Of a DNA stretch of 48,202 nt, positions 8,676-16,225 are shown one piece after another. This DNA is from Streptomyces sp. BV286. GTDB lineage: Bacteria; Actinomycetota; Actinomycetes; Streptomycetales; Streptomycetaceae. The stretch is from positions 1-48,202 of the forward strand of contig NZ_JAHRIB010000026.1 of assembly GCF_019090165.1 (NCBI RefSeq), given 5' to 3'. Under the pieces are notes generated by a model. The model was not told the DNA's origin and did not search any database. It worked only from the letters and a program-made list of their open reading frames with translations. Within the stretch, counting starts at the first letter, position 1; each line of letters opens with the position of its first letter. A program made the position numbers and the translations under genes.

Positions 8676-9761
8676 CGCACGGAACCGAACGCCACCCGCC
8701 ACACCTTTCCTCCGGCCGTCGCATCCGACTCGCCGCCTTCTCCACCGGGCGTCAACTCCTCTGCCACGTCGGACGAAACCCATCCCGAACGCCCTCCGCC
8801 GACCGGTCCTGCCGTCGGAGGCGGGTGTCGAGTCGCACTCCGAAATCACCGGTGGTGAGGCGGACTTCAGAACCCACGGCGAGGACCGGTCAGTGAAAGG
8901 CGGCGGCAAGATGGTGTTCCAAGGCGTCCAGGGAAGGGGATTCCGCGAACAGGGGGATGACTTCGCGGGCTCCCGCATTCATCCTTCAGAACCCCGAACA
9001 GACGGGACGAAACCGACCGCGTGGGGCAAGAGCCGCGGGTGACACGGGAGTTGAGCGATGGCGGGAAATCGCTCCTGTGCCGACACGGTTTTGCGCGGCG
9101 GAGCGAACGAATCGTGGTTGACCGAGGAAATTGTGACGCATCTCGACGAAGGAAAGATCGACCGTCTCCGTGGGAGAGCGCCGGGAATGGCGCGGCGACC
9201 GGTCCGGCGTTCCGCACAGCGGAAATGCGGCGATCCCACACCTCCACAGCACTCCCCCGCGCACCGACGGGAGGCGATCACCGGCCTCGCCGACCTCACC
9301 GGCCCCACCGGTGACCACTGGCGCCCACATCCACCCACCAGCACCCATCAGCGCTCGACAGCGCCCAACCGACACCGCCCGGCCCCGTCCTGGCCCTGTC
9401 CGGCACTCGTGAGCCCGACGCCCTCGTCCGACCCTCACCCAGTCCGGTGTATCACCTTTCTTCTGGACATACGGCGTTCGATACGACCCGCAAGTCGCTG
9501 GAACCTCCCGAAGACGACCGAGTTGCCCGTATTGCCGAGCGATTTCCCTAATTCCCCATGTGCGCAAGTGAATTGAGTCACGCTCGCCCAAAGTGATCAT
9601 TTCGCCCGGTCGGTCGATTTCCCTTCACGGAAAGCAAGTTGAACTTTGCCTTCCGAATGGATCAAGGGATATTCGCCCGACAAGGCCGGTCATAACCGCT
9701 GCTGTGCGAATTCGGGGCTTGTTCACGGCATGTGCTCTCGCATACGTTCACGTCACTCCGG

Positions 9762-9951
9762 ACGGATCGCCTAATCCTGCCGCCGCCCGGAAATCCCACC
9801 CACCCATTCACTCGCGTACGGCAGGAGCGGGGGACCCAGGTAAGCCGTCGGTCCGGATATCGGATCGACTAGGGGTTTAGTCGCGTACAGCACGCGGCCG
9901 GGCATCTCCCGCCCGAACCCGACAGCTCACCTCGCAGGCGTCGGAGAGGAA
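9762..9951 (+). promoter_or_regulatory. ydaO/yuaA-type c-di-AMP riboswitch
   Basis: The leader carries the conserved pieces of this class in order. ATCGCCTAATC (9766-9776) is followed by an arm CCTGCCG that pairs with CGGCAGG across a variable hairpin. Then come GAGCGGGGGACCCAGG (9825-9840), AGGGGTTTAGTCG in the place of the usual GGGGTGAATCG (9871-9883), and the 3' core CCGACAGCTCACCTCGCAGG (9919-9938) with GCGTCGGAGAGGA. These match the known Bacillus ydaO and Streptomyces rpfA leaders as I recall them. The 3' end runs into the ribosome-binding site (GGAGAGGA 9943-9950) of the LysM/SLT gene. In this class c-di-AMP binding turns expression off, and Streptomyces uses it for muralytic enzymes. 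The TTTA in place of TGAA is an oddity. Confidence 0.87.
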
Positions 9952-9957
9952 TTCGGC

Positions 9958-10689
9958 ATGGCCGCACGAGGTAAGCACCGCCGCCCCAGAACGAGCCCCC
10001 TCACCCGTGGCATCGTCGCCGCGGGGACGGGCGGCGCCGCGCTCGCACTTCCCCTCGTGGGGGCGACCGGCGCCCACGCCGCCCAGCCGGCCCAGGCGGC
10101 ACAGTCCGCTCCGGCCGCGGTCCCGCAGGTCTCACTGATCACCTACAAGGTGGTCTCGGGCGACACCCTGTCGAAGATCGCGAAGGCGCACACCAAGGGC
10201 GACTGGAAGAAGCTCTACAAGGCCAACCGTGCGGTCATCGGCAACGACCCGGCACTCATCCGCCCGGGCCTCAAGCTGACCGTGGGCACCAAGAACGCCC
10301 AGACGTCCGCCAAGACGGCCAAGGCGACCACCGCTTCCGCCGTCACCCCCGCCTCGGCGAAGACGTACGCGGACAACCTCGACGGCTGGATCAGGGAGTC
10401 GCTGGACGTCATGGCCCAGCAGGGCATCCCCGGCACCTACGACGGCATCCACCGCAACATCATCCGCGAGTCGTCCGGGAACCCGCAGGCCCTGAACAAC
10501 TGGGACTCCAACGCGGCCGCCGGTACGCCGTCGAAGGGGCTCCTCCAGGTCATCGACCCGACCTTCACCGCGTACCACGTGCCCGGGACGTCGCTGGACC
10601 CCTTCGACCCGGTCGCCAACATCACGGCGGCGTGCAACTACGCCGCCGACAGGTACGGCTCGATCGACAACGTCTTCGGAGCCTACTGA
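9958..10689 (+). CDS. Secreted LysM + SLT-type lytic transglycosylase
   Basis: 243 aa. A basic signal peptide (about 1-42, ...GAHAAQPAQA) is followed by a LysM domain (61-108, YKVVSGDTLSKIAK ... IRPGLKL) that binds peptidoglycan, a Thr/Ala/Lys linker, and a C-terminal transglycosylase fold (about 140-243). IIRESSGNPQALNNWDSN places the likely catalytic Glu at 171, and GLLQVIDPTFTAYHVPG and NITAACNYAADRYGS are standard SLT motifs. It should cleave peptidoglycan glycan strands during growth or spore germination. The ydaO riboswitch directly upstream makes it a c-di-AMP target. It ends in a 7-bp tail-to-tail overlap with the HAD gene. Confidence 0.94.
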   Translation: MAARGKHRRPRTSPLTRGIVAAGTGGAALALPLVGATGAHAAQPAQAAQSAPAAVPQVSLITYKVVSGDTLSKIAKAHTKGDWKKLYKANRAVIGNDPALIRPGLKLTVGTKNAQTSAKTAKATTASAVTPASAKTYADNLDGWIRESLDVMAQQGIPGTYDGIHRNIIRESSGNPQALNNWDSNAAAGTPSKGLLQVIDPTFTAYHVPGTSLDPFDPVANITAACNYAADRYGSIDNVFGAY

Positions 10690-11636
10690 CCGGCTCCCGT
10701 GGCCACCCCCTGGCCTGCTCCCCGGCCGACCTGCTGACCCGTCCGCTGTCCCGCCTGCCGACCGATACGCCGGCCCGCCCGGCTGTCGGCGCGGTCGGCG
10801 TCGGCACGGTCGTGGTCGGCGGCGCGGTCAGGGGAGCACAGCCGCTCCAGGACGACCGCGATGCCGTCGTCCTCGTTCGAGAGCGTGATCTCGTCGGCGA
10901 CGGCCTTCAGTTCGGGATGCGCGTTCTCCATCGCGACTCCGTGCGCGGCCCAGTCGAACATGGGGATGTCGTTGGGCATGTCCCCGAAGGCGATGGTCTC
11001 GGCCGACGTCAGGCCGAGGTGCCTGGCGGCCAGCGCGAGACCCGTCGCCTTGGTGATGCCGCATGGCTGGAGTTCGACGGTGCCGGGACCCGACATCGTC
11101 ACGGTGGCGAGGGAGCCGACCGCTCCGCGGGCCGCGGACGCCAACTCGTCGTCGGAGAGAAGAGGATGGCGCAGCAGCACCTTGCTGATGGGCGCCTTCC
11201 AGAGGTCGTCGCGGTGCAGCACCCGCACCGCCGGGAGCGTCGGATGCGGCATCTCGTAGCCCGGCTCGATGAGAGTGAGGCCGTCGACCCCGTCCTGGTC
11301 GACGGCCGCGTACACCTCGCCGATCTCCGCCTCGATCTTGCCGAGAGCCACCTCGGCCAGCTCGCGTTCGAGCGTGACGGACCACACCATGCGGTCGGCC
11401 CCGGCGTCGTACAGCTGCGCACCCTGCCCGCACACCGCGAGCCCCTGGCTGCCCAGTTCGTCCAGCAGCGGCCGTACGCGCGGAGCGGGGCGTCCCGTCA
11501 CCACGAGGTGACGGGCGCCTCTCCCGACCGCCATCGCCAGCGCGGCGCGTGACCGGTCCGAGAGGGTGTCGTCGCCGCGCAGCAGCGTCCCGTCCAGGTC
11601 AGTGGCGATAAGTGAATATGCAATCGGTGCGGCCAT
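10683..11636 (-). CDS. HAD-superfamily (Cof/type IIB) hydrolase
   Basis: 317 aa from ATG 11636. Motif I is ATDLDGTLL (Asp13/Asp15), motif II VVTGRP, a Lys (ISKVLL or ITKATGLA) serves motif III, and motif IV is GDMPNDIPMF. The large inserted cap and GITKATGLALAARHLG identify the Cof/IIB subfamily of sugar-phosphate or phospholipid-type phosphatases. The C-terminal ~45 residues are an Arg/Asp/Gln/Gly-rich tail, unusual for the family. TATTCT ends six bases before the ATG and no ribosome-binding site is seen, so the message may be leaderless. The frame extends upstream but without motifs. The last codons overlap the end of the convergent LysM/SLT gene. Confidence 0.88.
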   Translation of the reverse strand: MAAPIAYSLIATDLDGTLLRGDDTLSDRSRAALAMAVGRGARHLVVTGRPAPRVRPLLDELGSQGLAVCGQGAQLYDAGADRMVWSVTLERELAEVALGKIEAEIGEVYAAVDQDGVDGLTLIEPGYEMPHPTLPAVRVLHRDDLWKAPISKVLLRHPLLSDDELASAARGAVGSLATVTMSGPGTVELQPCGITKATGLALAARHLGLTSAETIAFGDMPNDIPMFDWAAHGVAMENAHPELKAVADEITLSNEDDGIAVVLERLCSPDRAADHDRADADRADSRAGRRIGRQAGQRTGQQVGRGAGQGVATGAGQ

Positions 11637-11971
11637 GATCAGAGAATACGGATCGGAGGCCCCAACGACTCGACGGGAACCGGACGTCGTTCGGCACCTC
11701 GACCGCCTCACGCGTCACCGTATGTCCCATCTGGACCCGGTAGTTCGGGCTGATCCCGTGACATATCAACCGCCCCACAGGCCCCGGCGCACTCCCGTCC
11801 GCGACTGCCCACCCCCATGCGCTCCCGTCCACTCCCACGCGCCCCTGCCCTCTCCTTCCGCCAGGTTCGATTCGTCCTCAATCGGACATCGCGAACTCAT
11901 TGGGCACTGCACACGAACGGTGCCTCCCCGTAACGTGTGCCCCACCCACCCGGAAAGCGAGGCAGCACCCG
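11637..11971. other. Divergent promoter region, HAD / fumarylacetoacetase
   Basis: 335 bp between two outward-facing starts. On the HAD side a -10-like TATTCT lies next to the ATG. On the FAH side a GGCAC ... GTGCC inverted repeat (11903-11924) lies about 50 bp before the start, and GAGG (11959-11962) is the ribosome-binding site. No gene is seen between. Confidence 0.45.
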
Positions 11972-13186
11972 ATGCCCCCCTTCGATGTCACCGAGGGCGA
12001 TCCCTTCGGCCCGCACAATCTTCCGTACGGCGTCTTCTCCCTGAGCGGCTCCGAACAGCGCAGCGTGGGCGTCCGGCTGGGCGACCACGTCCTCGACGCG
12101 GGGGCCGCGGCGGTGGAACTCGGCTCCCCGTACGCCTCCCTGCTCGCCCGCCCCTCGCTGAACCCTCTGCTCGCGGCCGGCCGCACCGCGTGGTCGGACG
12201 TGCGGCGCGCGCTCACCGCGTGGGTGACGGTGCCCGCCCACCGCGAGGCTGTCGCGCCCCTGCTCCACCCGCTCTCCGAGGTGACCCTCCACCTCCCCTT
12301 CGAGGTCGCCGACTACGTCGACTTCTACGCCTCCGAGAACCACGCCCGGAACGTCGGCCAGATCTTCCGTCCCGACGCCGAGGACTCCCTCACCCCCAAC
12401 TGGAAGCACCTGCCCATCGGTTACCACGGCCGGTCGGGCACCGTCGTGGTCTCCGGGACGGACGTCGTACGCCCCGCCGGCCAGCGCAAGGCCCCGGCGG
12501 ACCCGGCGCCGGTCTTCGGCCCGTCCGTCCGGCTGGACATCGAGGCGGAGGTCGGATTCGTCGTCGGCGCCCCCTCCGCGATGGGCACACCGGTGCCGCT
12601 GAGCGACTTCCGCGAACACGTCTTCGGTCTCTGCCTCCTCAACGACTGGTCCGCGCGCGACCTCCAGGCCTGGGAGTACGTCCCCCTCGGCCCCTTCCTC
12701 GGCAAGTCCTTCGCCACCTCGGTGTCAGCCTGGATCACACCGCTCGACGCACTGGACGACGCCCGGGTCGCGCCCCCGGCCCGCACACACCCCCTCCTCC
12801 CTTATCTGGACGACGCCTCGGAGGACCCGGGCGGCTACGACCTGCGCATCTCCGTCGCCGTCAACGGCCATGTGGTGTCCGAGCCGCCGTTCTCCACGAT
12901 GTACTGGACGGCCGCCCAGCAGCTCGCCCACATGACCGTGAACGGGGCCTCGCTGCGCACGGGCGACCTCTACGGGTCGGGCACGGTGAGCGGGCCCACG
13001 GAGAGCGAGCGGGGCTCGCTCCTGGAGCTGACCTGGAACGGCCGCGACACCCTCGACCTCCCGGACGGCAAGCGGACGTTCCTGGAGGACGGCGACGTCG
13101 TGACCCTGACGGCCTGGGCCCCCGGCCCGGACGGGACGCGGGTGGGACTCGGCGAAGTGACGGGCCGGATCGCCCCGGGCGCCTGA
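11972..13186 (+). CDS. fahA: Fumarylacetoacetase
   Basis: 404 aa. It performs the last step of tyrosine/homogentisate breakdown, splitting fumarylacetoacetate to fumarate and acetoacetate. The residues that bind metal and substrate in mouse FAH appear with a constant 8-9 residue offset: Asp117 and His124 (DYVDFYASENHARN), Tyr151 (PIGYHGR), Glu191 and Glu193 (DIEAEVG), Asp225, Gln232 and Tyr236 (LLNDWSARDLQAWEYVPLG) and Lys245 (LGKSF). The N-terminal SH3-like domain (1-~105) is present, so length and architecture are normal. I chose the ATG at 11972 because GAGG precedes it by 9 nt; an earlier in-frame ATG at 11900 gives an untypical N-terminus. It appears to be a single-gene unit. Confidence 0.95.
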   Translation: MPPFDVTEGDPFGPHNLPYGVFSLSGSEQRSVGVRLGDHVLDAGAAAVELGSPYASLLARPSLNPLLAAGRTAWSDVRRALTAWVTVPAHREAVAPLLHPLSEVTLHLPFEVADYVDFYASENHARNVGQIFRPDAEDSLTPNWKHLPIGYHGRSGTVVVSGTDVVRPAGQRKAPADPAPVFGPSVRLDIEAEVGFVVGAPSAMGTPVPLSDFREHVFGLCLLNDWSARDLQAWEYVPLGPFLGKSFATSVSAWITPLDALDDARVAPPARTHPLLPYLDDASEDPGGYDLRISVAVNGHVVSEPPFSTMYWTAAQQLAHMTVNGASLRTGDLYGSGTVSGPTESERGSLLELTWNGRDTLDLPDGKRTFLEDGDVVTLTAWAPGPDGTRVGLGEVTGRIAPGA

Positions 13187-13191
13187 GCACG

Positions 13192-13219
13192 CGCCCCCGG
13201 GGGCGGGCGGGCTGCCCGC
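13192..13219 (+). terminator. GC hairpins after fumarylacetoacetase
   Basis: CGCCCCC/GGGGGCG (13192-13205) is a perfect palindrome five bases past the stop, followed at once by GCGGGC-T-GCCCGC (13207-13219). Two stacked hairpins without a T-tract fit a Streptomyces terminator. Confidence 0.55.
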
Positions 13220-13340
13220 TCGGGGAGGCACCGCGGCCAACCAGGGGTGAGCGGCCACACGTCCGCGGGAAGGCGGGCGACCGTCCGCGCGTGCGTGACC
13301 GCGCGGACGGTCGATCGGTCCGGCGGCGCCAGCAAGGTGA

Positions 13341-13567
13341 AAGCGGCCGTTCCAGCGGGGACTGCTCGGCAGAGGCGACCGTTCCGGCCGGGGCAGCCCG
13401 GCAGAGGCGGCCATTCCAGCAGGGGCACCCCGGGGAAAGCGGCCGTTCCAGCGGAGACAACTCGGCAGAGACAGCCCGGTGGAGGCCGCCGTTCCAACGG
13501 GGGCAGCCCGGCAGAGGCGGCCGTCCGGCCGGAGCGGGGCGGTGGAGGCCGCCGTTCCGGCAGGACG
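13341..13567. repeat. Imperfect 32-bp tandem repeat array
   Basis: Units start at 13341, 13373, 13405, 13437, 13483, 13515 and 13546. Each begins AAGCGGCCGTTCC or AGGCGGCCGTTCC (small variations) and most end CCCGGCAG. Four units are exactly 32 bp; a 14-bp piece (13469-13482) separates the fourth and fifth. There are no unique spacers, so this is not CRISPR. It fills the gap between fumarylacetoacetase and gntR. The remainder of 13220-13726 shows no gene. Confidence 0.85.
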
Positions 13568-13687
13568 TGGCGGCGTCGGCACGGCACTGTGAGCGGCCGC
13601 TCCCCAGTCGGGCCGACAGTGGCAGATCTTGTCGCCGCCCGTAGGAAACCGCAGGTCAGCCATCCGTCCGGCGGAGCCGATGGTGGC

Positions 13688-13705
13688 GCAACACTCTTGC
13701 AACAC
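13688..13705 (+). promoter_or_regulatory. Direct repeat GCAACAC before gntR, candidate operator
   Basis: GCAACAC occurs at 13688-13694 and 13699-13705 (11 bp start to start, about one helical turn), 22 bp before the gntR start. The spacing suits a dimeric regulator on one face, perhaps GntR itself. A convincing -35/-10 pair is not visible. Confidence 0.35.
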
Positions 13706-13726
13706 CACATCGCGTACCCCCTGGGT

Positions 13727-14518
13727 ATGGTCCGTCGCATGCCCACCGAACGCATCCGAGAACACGCCGGCCAGGGCGCGACCACCGTCGCGGCCCACCG
13801 GCGTCGGCTGCGCGCGGACCGGGCCAGGCAACTCGCCGACCTGCTGCGCCACCAGGTACTGGCAGGCGGCTTCCCGGACGGCACACTGCCGCACGAGGCG
13901 GCCATCGGGACCGACTACCGCGCCTCGCGGGGCACCGTGCGCCAGGCACTCGACCTGCTGCGGGCCGAGGGCCTGGTGGAACGGCTGCCGGGGGTCGGCA
14001 CGGTCGTCGTCGCCGAGAAGTACCCGCACGGGCTCGACCGGCTGATGGGACTCGCGGAGACCCTGCGCGAACACGGCCGGGTCAGCAACGAGGTCCGCTC
14101 GGCCGGCCCGGTCGCCGCGCCGGCCCCCGTCGCGGAACGGCTCCGCGTACCCGTCGGTGCCGACGTCCTCTACATCGAGCGGCTGCGGCGGCTGAACGGC
14201 CTGCCGCTCTCCCTCGACCTCACCTACATCCCCCTCGACCTCGGCACCGCTCTGCTCGGCGCCGACCTGGAGAACACCGATGTCTTCCGCCTCCTGGAAG
14301 CCATCACCGGACAGCCGCTCGGGCACGCCGAGATCACCCTGGAGGCCGTCAACGCGGACGCGCACTCCGCGACCGTGCTCCAGGCCCCGCGCGGCTCGGC
14401 CGTCCTCATGCTGGAACGCCTCACGCACCTCGCCGACGGCCGCCCCGTCGACCTCGAGTTCATCCGCTTCCGCGGTGACCGCATCACCATGAGCGGTCTG
14501 CTGCGCCGCTCGCTCTGA
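13727..14518 (+). CDS. GntR-family regulator with UTRA ligand domain (HutC type)
   Basis: 263 aa. The winged helix is at about 25-92 (RQLADLLRHQVLAGGFPDGT ... GTVRQALDLLRAEGLVERLPGVGT), followed by a UTRA effector domain in which VLYIERLRRLNGLPLSLDLT and SAVLMLERLTHLADGRPVDL are typical. HutC-type regulators bind small molecules related to the pathway they control. It is first in a run of same-strand genes, 45 bp ahead of the ferredoxin, so it probably senses the compound imported by the ABC system. The start is uncertain: ATG 13727 and 13739 are both possible and neither has a good ribosome-binding site. The frame is open further upstream but only through the tandem repeats. Confidence 0.9.
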   Translation: MVRRMPTERIREHAGQGATTVAAHRRRLRADRARQLADLLRHQVLAGGFPDGTLPHEAAIGTDYRASRGTVRQALDLLRAEGLVERLPGVGTVVVAEKYPHGLDRLMGLAETLREHGRVSNEVRSAGPVAAPAPVAERLRVPVGADVLYIERLRRLNGLPLSLDLTYIPLDLGTALLGADLENTDVFRLLEAITGQPLGHAEITLEAVNADAHSATVLQAPRGSAVLMLERLTHLADGRPVDLEFIRFRGDRITMSGLLRRSL

Positions 14519-14563
14519 CCGCGCCCCCTTTCCCGTATCAGCAGGACCTCCCTGGAGACAGCC

Positions 14564-14791
14564 ATGCCCTTGGCGCCCCAGCGGGCCGACGTGCCCGTGA
14601 CCATCGACGAGTCGAAGTGCATCGACGGCTGCACGCTCTGTGTGGACATGTGCCCCCTGGACTCCCTCGCCATCGACAACAGCAACGGCAAGGCCTACAT
14701 GCACGTCGACGAGTGCTGGTACTGCGGCCCGTGCGCGGCCCGCTGCCCCACCGGAGCCGTCACGGTCAACATGCCCTATCTGCTCCGGTGA
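14564..14791 (+). CDS. Two-cluster ferredoxin, AprB-like
   Basis: 75 aa, with GGAG before the ATG. Two [4Fe-4S] motifs are seen: CIDGCTLCVDMCP (residues 19-31) and CWYCGPCAARCP (51-62). The first has an extra residue between Cys 1 and 2 (C-x3-C-x2-C-x3-C), and the WYCGPC form of the second is as in the beta subunit of adenylylsulfate reductase (AprB). AprB normally passes electrons to the flavoprotein AprA, and an AprA-like protein is encoded at the end of this operon. I infer that this is its electron partner. It lacks the long C-terminal tail of classical AprB. The lipoprotein gene starts 15 bp downstream. Confidence 0.9.
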   Translation: MPLAPQRADVPVTIDESKCIDGCTLCVDMCPLDSLAIDNSNGKAYMHVDECWYCGPCAARCPTGAVTVNMPYLLR

Positions 14792-14806
14792 GAGGCCCGA
14801 ATCCCC

Positions 14807-16225
14807 ATGACACCCCTGGCCTTGCAGCGCCCGATCAGGAAACGTCCGGCTTCGAAACGGCCGGTCCCGAAGCGTCCGGCCCTGAAGCGTTCCGCGGTCG
14901 CGGTCACCGCGGTCGCCCTTCTGTTCCCGCTGGCCGGCTGCGGCGGTGACGCCGAGGCCGGCGACGCCTCCACGGTCACCGTCACCGTCGGCTACCAGTC
15001 CAAGACGATCAACACGGTCACGGCGGGCACGCTCCTGCGCTCCCTCGGCTACTTCGAGAAACAGCTGAACGCGCTGGGCGACGGCGTCACCTACAAGGTG
15101 GACTGGCAGGACTACGCGACCGGCGCCCCGATCACCGCCCAGATGACCGCCGGGAAGATCGACATCGGTTCGATGGGCGACTTCCCCCTCCTCATCAACG
15201 CGGCCCGCGGCAAGCAGCTGGGCCGTCCCACCCGCCTCGTCTCCGTCACCGGATACAACCTGCGCGGCGGCCTCAACACCATCGTCACCGCACCGGACTC
15301 GAAGCTCGCCTCCCTGAAGGACCTGCGCGGCAGGAAGGTGTCCACGAGCATCGGCTCGGCGGCCGACGGCACCCTCGTACGGGCCCTGCAGCGCGCCGGG
15401 ATCGACCCGGACAAGGGCATCGAGAAGCTCAACCAGCAGCCCGCGGTGGGGGCCTCGGCGCTCTCGGCGGGCAGCACGGACGCGCTGTCGCAGTTCGTCG
15501 CGTGGCCGGGCCTGCTCGCCTTCCAGGGCAAGGCGAAGGCCCTCTACGACGGCGCCGAACTGAACCTGCCGACCTTCCACGGAGTCACCGCCCGCGAGGA
15601 CTTCGCGCAGAAGCGCCCCGCCGTCCTCGAAGCCTTCCTCAAGGCGCAGTCGCAAGCGACGGACTACCTGCACGACCATCCGGTGACCGCTGCGGAGAAG
15701 GTCGCGAAGGCGACCGCGCTGCCCGCCGAGGTCGTGTACCTCTACAACGGCGCGCACGGCATCGCCACCTTCGACCCGGCCATCAAGCCGAAGCTCGTCT
15801 CCGCCCTGAAGAAGGACGTCTCGATCCTGAAGTCGGCGAAGCTGACGGGGGACGTGGACGTGGCCTCCTTCGTCGACGACCGGTACGTCAGGAAGGCTCT
15901 CGGCCCGGACTACGCCGAGCGCCTGGCCTCGGCGCCCGCACCGGCGGCGAGCGAGGTGTGGGCCAAGGGCGCCTCCGAGACGCGTGCCTTCAAAACGCCC
16001 GCCGAACTGCTGGCCTACGTCGCGAAGCACAAGGACGGCATCCGCGCCGCCTACGTCCCCGACGCCACCACCGGCACCCCGTGGTTCGCCGACAGGGCGG
16101 TGTGGGTGGCCGACGGCGAAGAGCTGCTGCCCTTCGTCACCCCGGCGACCGCGAAGGCGTACGCCGCCGGCCACGCGGGCGCCCGCATCGTCACCTACGA
16201 CACCGCACTGGAGCGGGCGTCGTGA
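14807..16225 (+). CDS. ABC substrate-binding lipoprotein (SsuA/TauA/NrtA type) with NosL-like C-terminal extension
   Basis: 472 aa. A long basic N-terminus with KRP repeats precedes a membrane segment and lipobox LAGC (Cys45). Residues ~57-365 are a periplasmic-binding fold of the nitrate/sulfonate/taurine class: VGYQ start, AQMTAGKIDIGSMGDFPLLI, LKDLRGRKVSTSIGSAADGT and FLKAQSQATDYLHDHP. The last ~90 residues (about 385-472) are extra. AFKTPAELLAYV, AAYVPDATTGTPWFADRAVW, and LPFVTPATAKAYAAGHAG then ARIVTYD resemble the C-terminal half of NosL, the copper-handling lipoprotein of nitrous-oxide reductase clusters, but no Cys or Met ligands are present. The gene ends in a GTGA overlap with the permease. 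It is the solute receptor of the importer; the ligand is unknown. Confidence 0.9.
   Translation: MTPLALQRPIRKRPASKRPVPKRPALKRSAVAVTAVALLFPLAGCGGDAEAGDASTVTVTVGYQSKTINTVTAGTLLRSLGYFEKQLNALGDGVTYKVDWQDYATGAPITAQMTAGKIDIGSMGDFPLLINAARGKQLGRPTRLVSVTGYNLRGGLNTIVTAPDSKLASLKDLRGRKVSTSIGSAADGTLVRALQRAGIDPDKGIEKLNQQPAVGASALSAGSTDALSQFVAWPGLLAFQGKAKALYDGAELNLPTFHGVTAREDFAQKRPAVLEAFLKAQSQATDYLHDHPVTAAEKVAKATALPAEVVYLYNGAHGIATFDPAIKPKLVSALKKDVSILKSAKLTGDVDVASFVDDRYVRKALGPDYAERLASAPAPAASEVWAKGASETRAFKTPAELLAYVAKHKDGIRAAYVPDATTGTPWFADRAVWVADGEELLPFVTPATAKAYAAGHAGARIVTYDTALERAS
14840..14896. repeat. 15-bp tandem repeat in the lipoprotein N-terminus
   Basis: Units beginning AAACGTCCGGC, AAACGGCCGGT, AAGCGTCCGGC and AAGCGTTCCGC start at 14840, 14855, 14870 and 14885. 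They encode repeated Lys-Arg-Pro before the signal segment. Confidence 0.8.

Larger units (their letters stand above)
7711..9761. other. 2-kb intergenic stretch without a convincing gene
   Basis: Open frames exist on both strands, but none has a recognisable domain, a ribosome-binding site plus third-position GC bias, or an initiation context I trust. From about 8.7 to 9.7 kb the base composition is less GC-rich than the genes around it and lacks codon periodicity by eye. The stretch holds a T/G-rich repeat (7738-7795), three CTGATACGG-like 9-bp direct repeats (7956-7982), a strong hairpin (7980-8011), 12-bp tandem repeats (8161-8220), GAACCC-type repeats (8503-8535) and a palindrome (8658-8671). 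Its right end probably carries the promoter for the riboswitch RNA; a weak TTGTTC (9719-9724) with TACGTT (9743-9748) is possible. Confidence 0.6.

Noticed and set aside
8986..9600. 204-codon minus-strand frame in the gene desert
   Set aside because: Its composition looks random, with many Trp/Cys/His/Arg and no family resemblance.
9593..9880. 95-codon plus-strand frame before the LysM/SLT gene
   Set aside because: It runs through the conserved riboswitch core, has no domain and has poor codon bias.
13341..13567. Possible CRISPR array
   Set aside because: Units are contiguous and degenerate, without unique spacers, and no cas gene is present in the window.
13247..13726. Upstream extension of the GntR reading frame through the 32-bp repeats
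   Set aside because: It would add 160 repeat-encoded residues before a standard winged-helix domain. The repeats are not a multiple of 3 bp and drift in frame.
13600..13726. SAM or other metabolite riboswitch before the gntR operon
   Set aside because: I looked for the conserved cores of SAM-type and cobalamin riboswitches because the operon seems sulfur-related, but found none.
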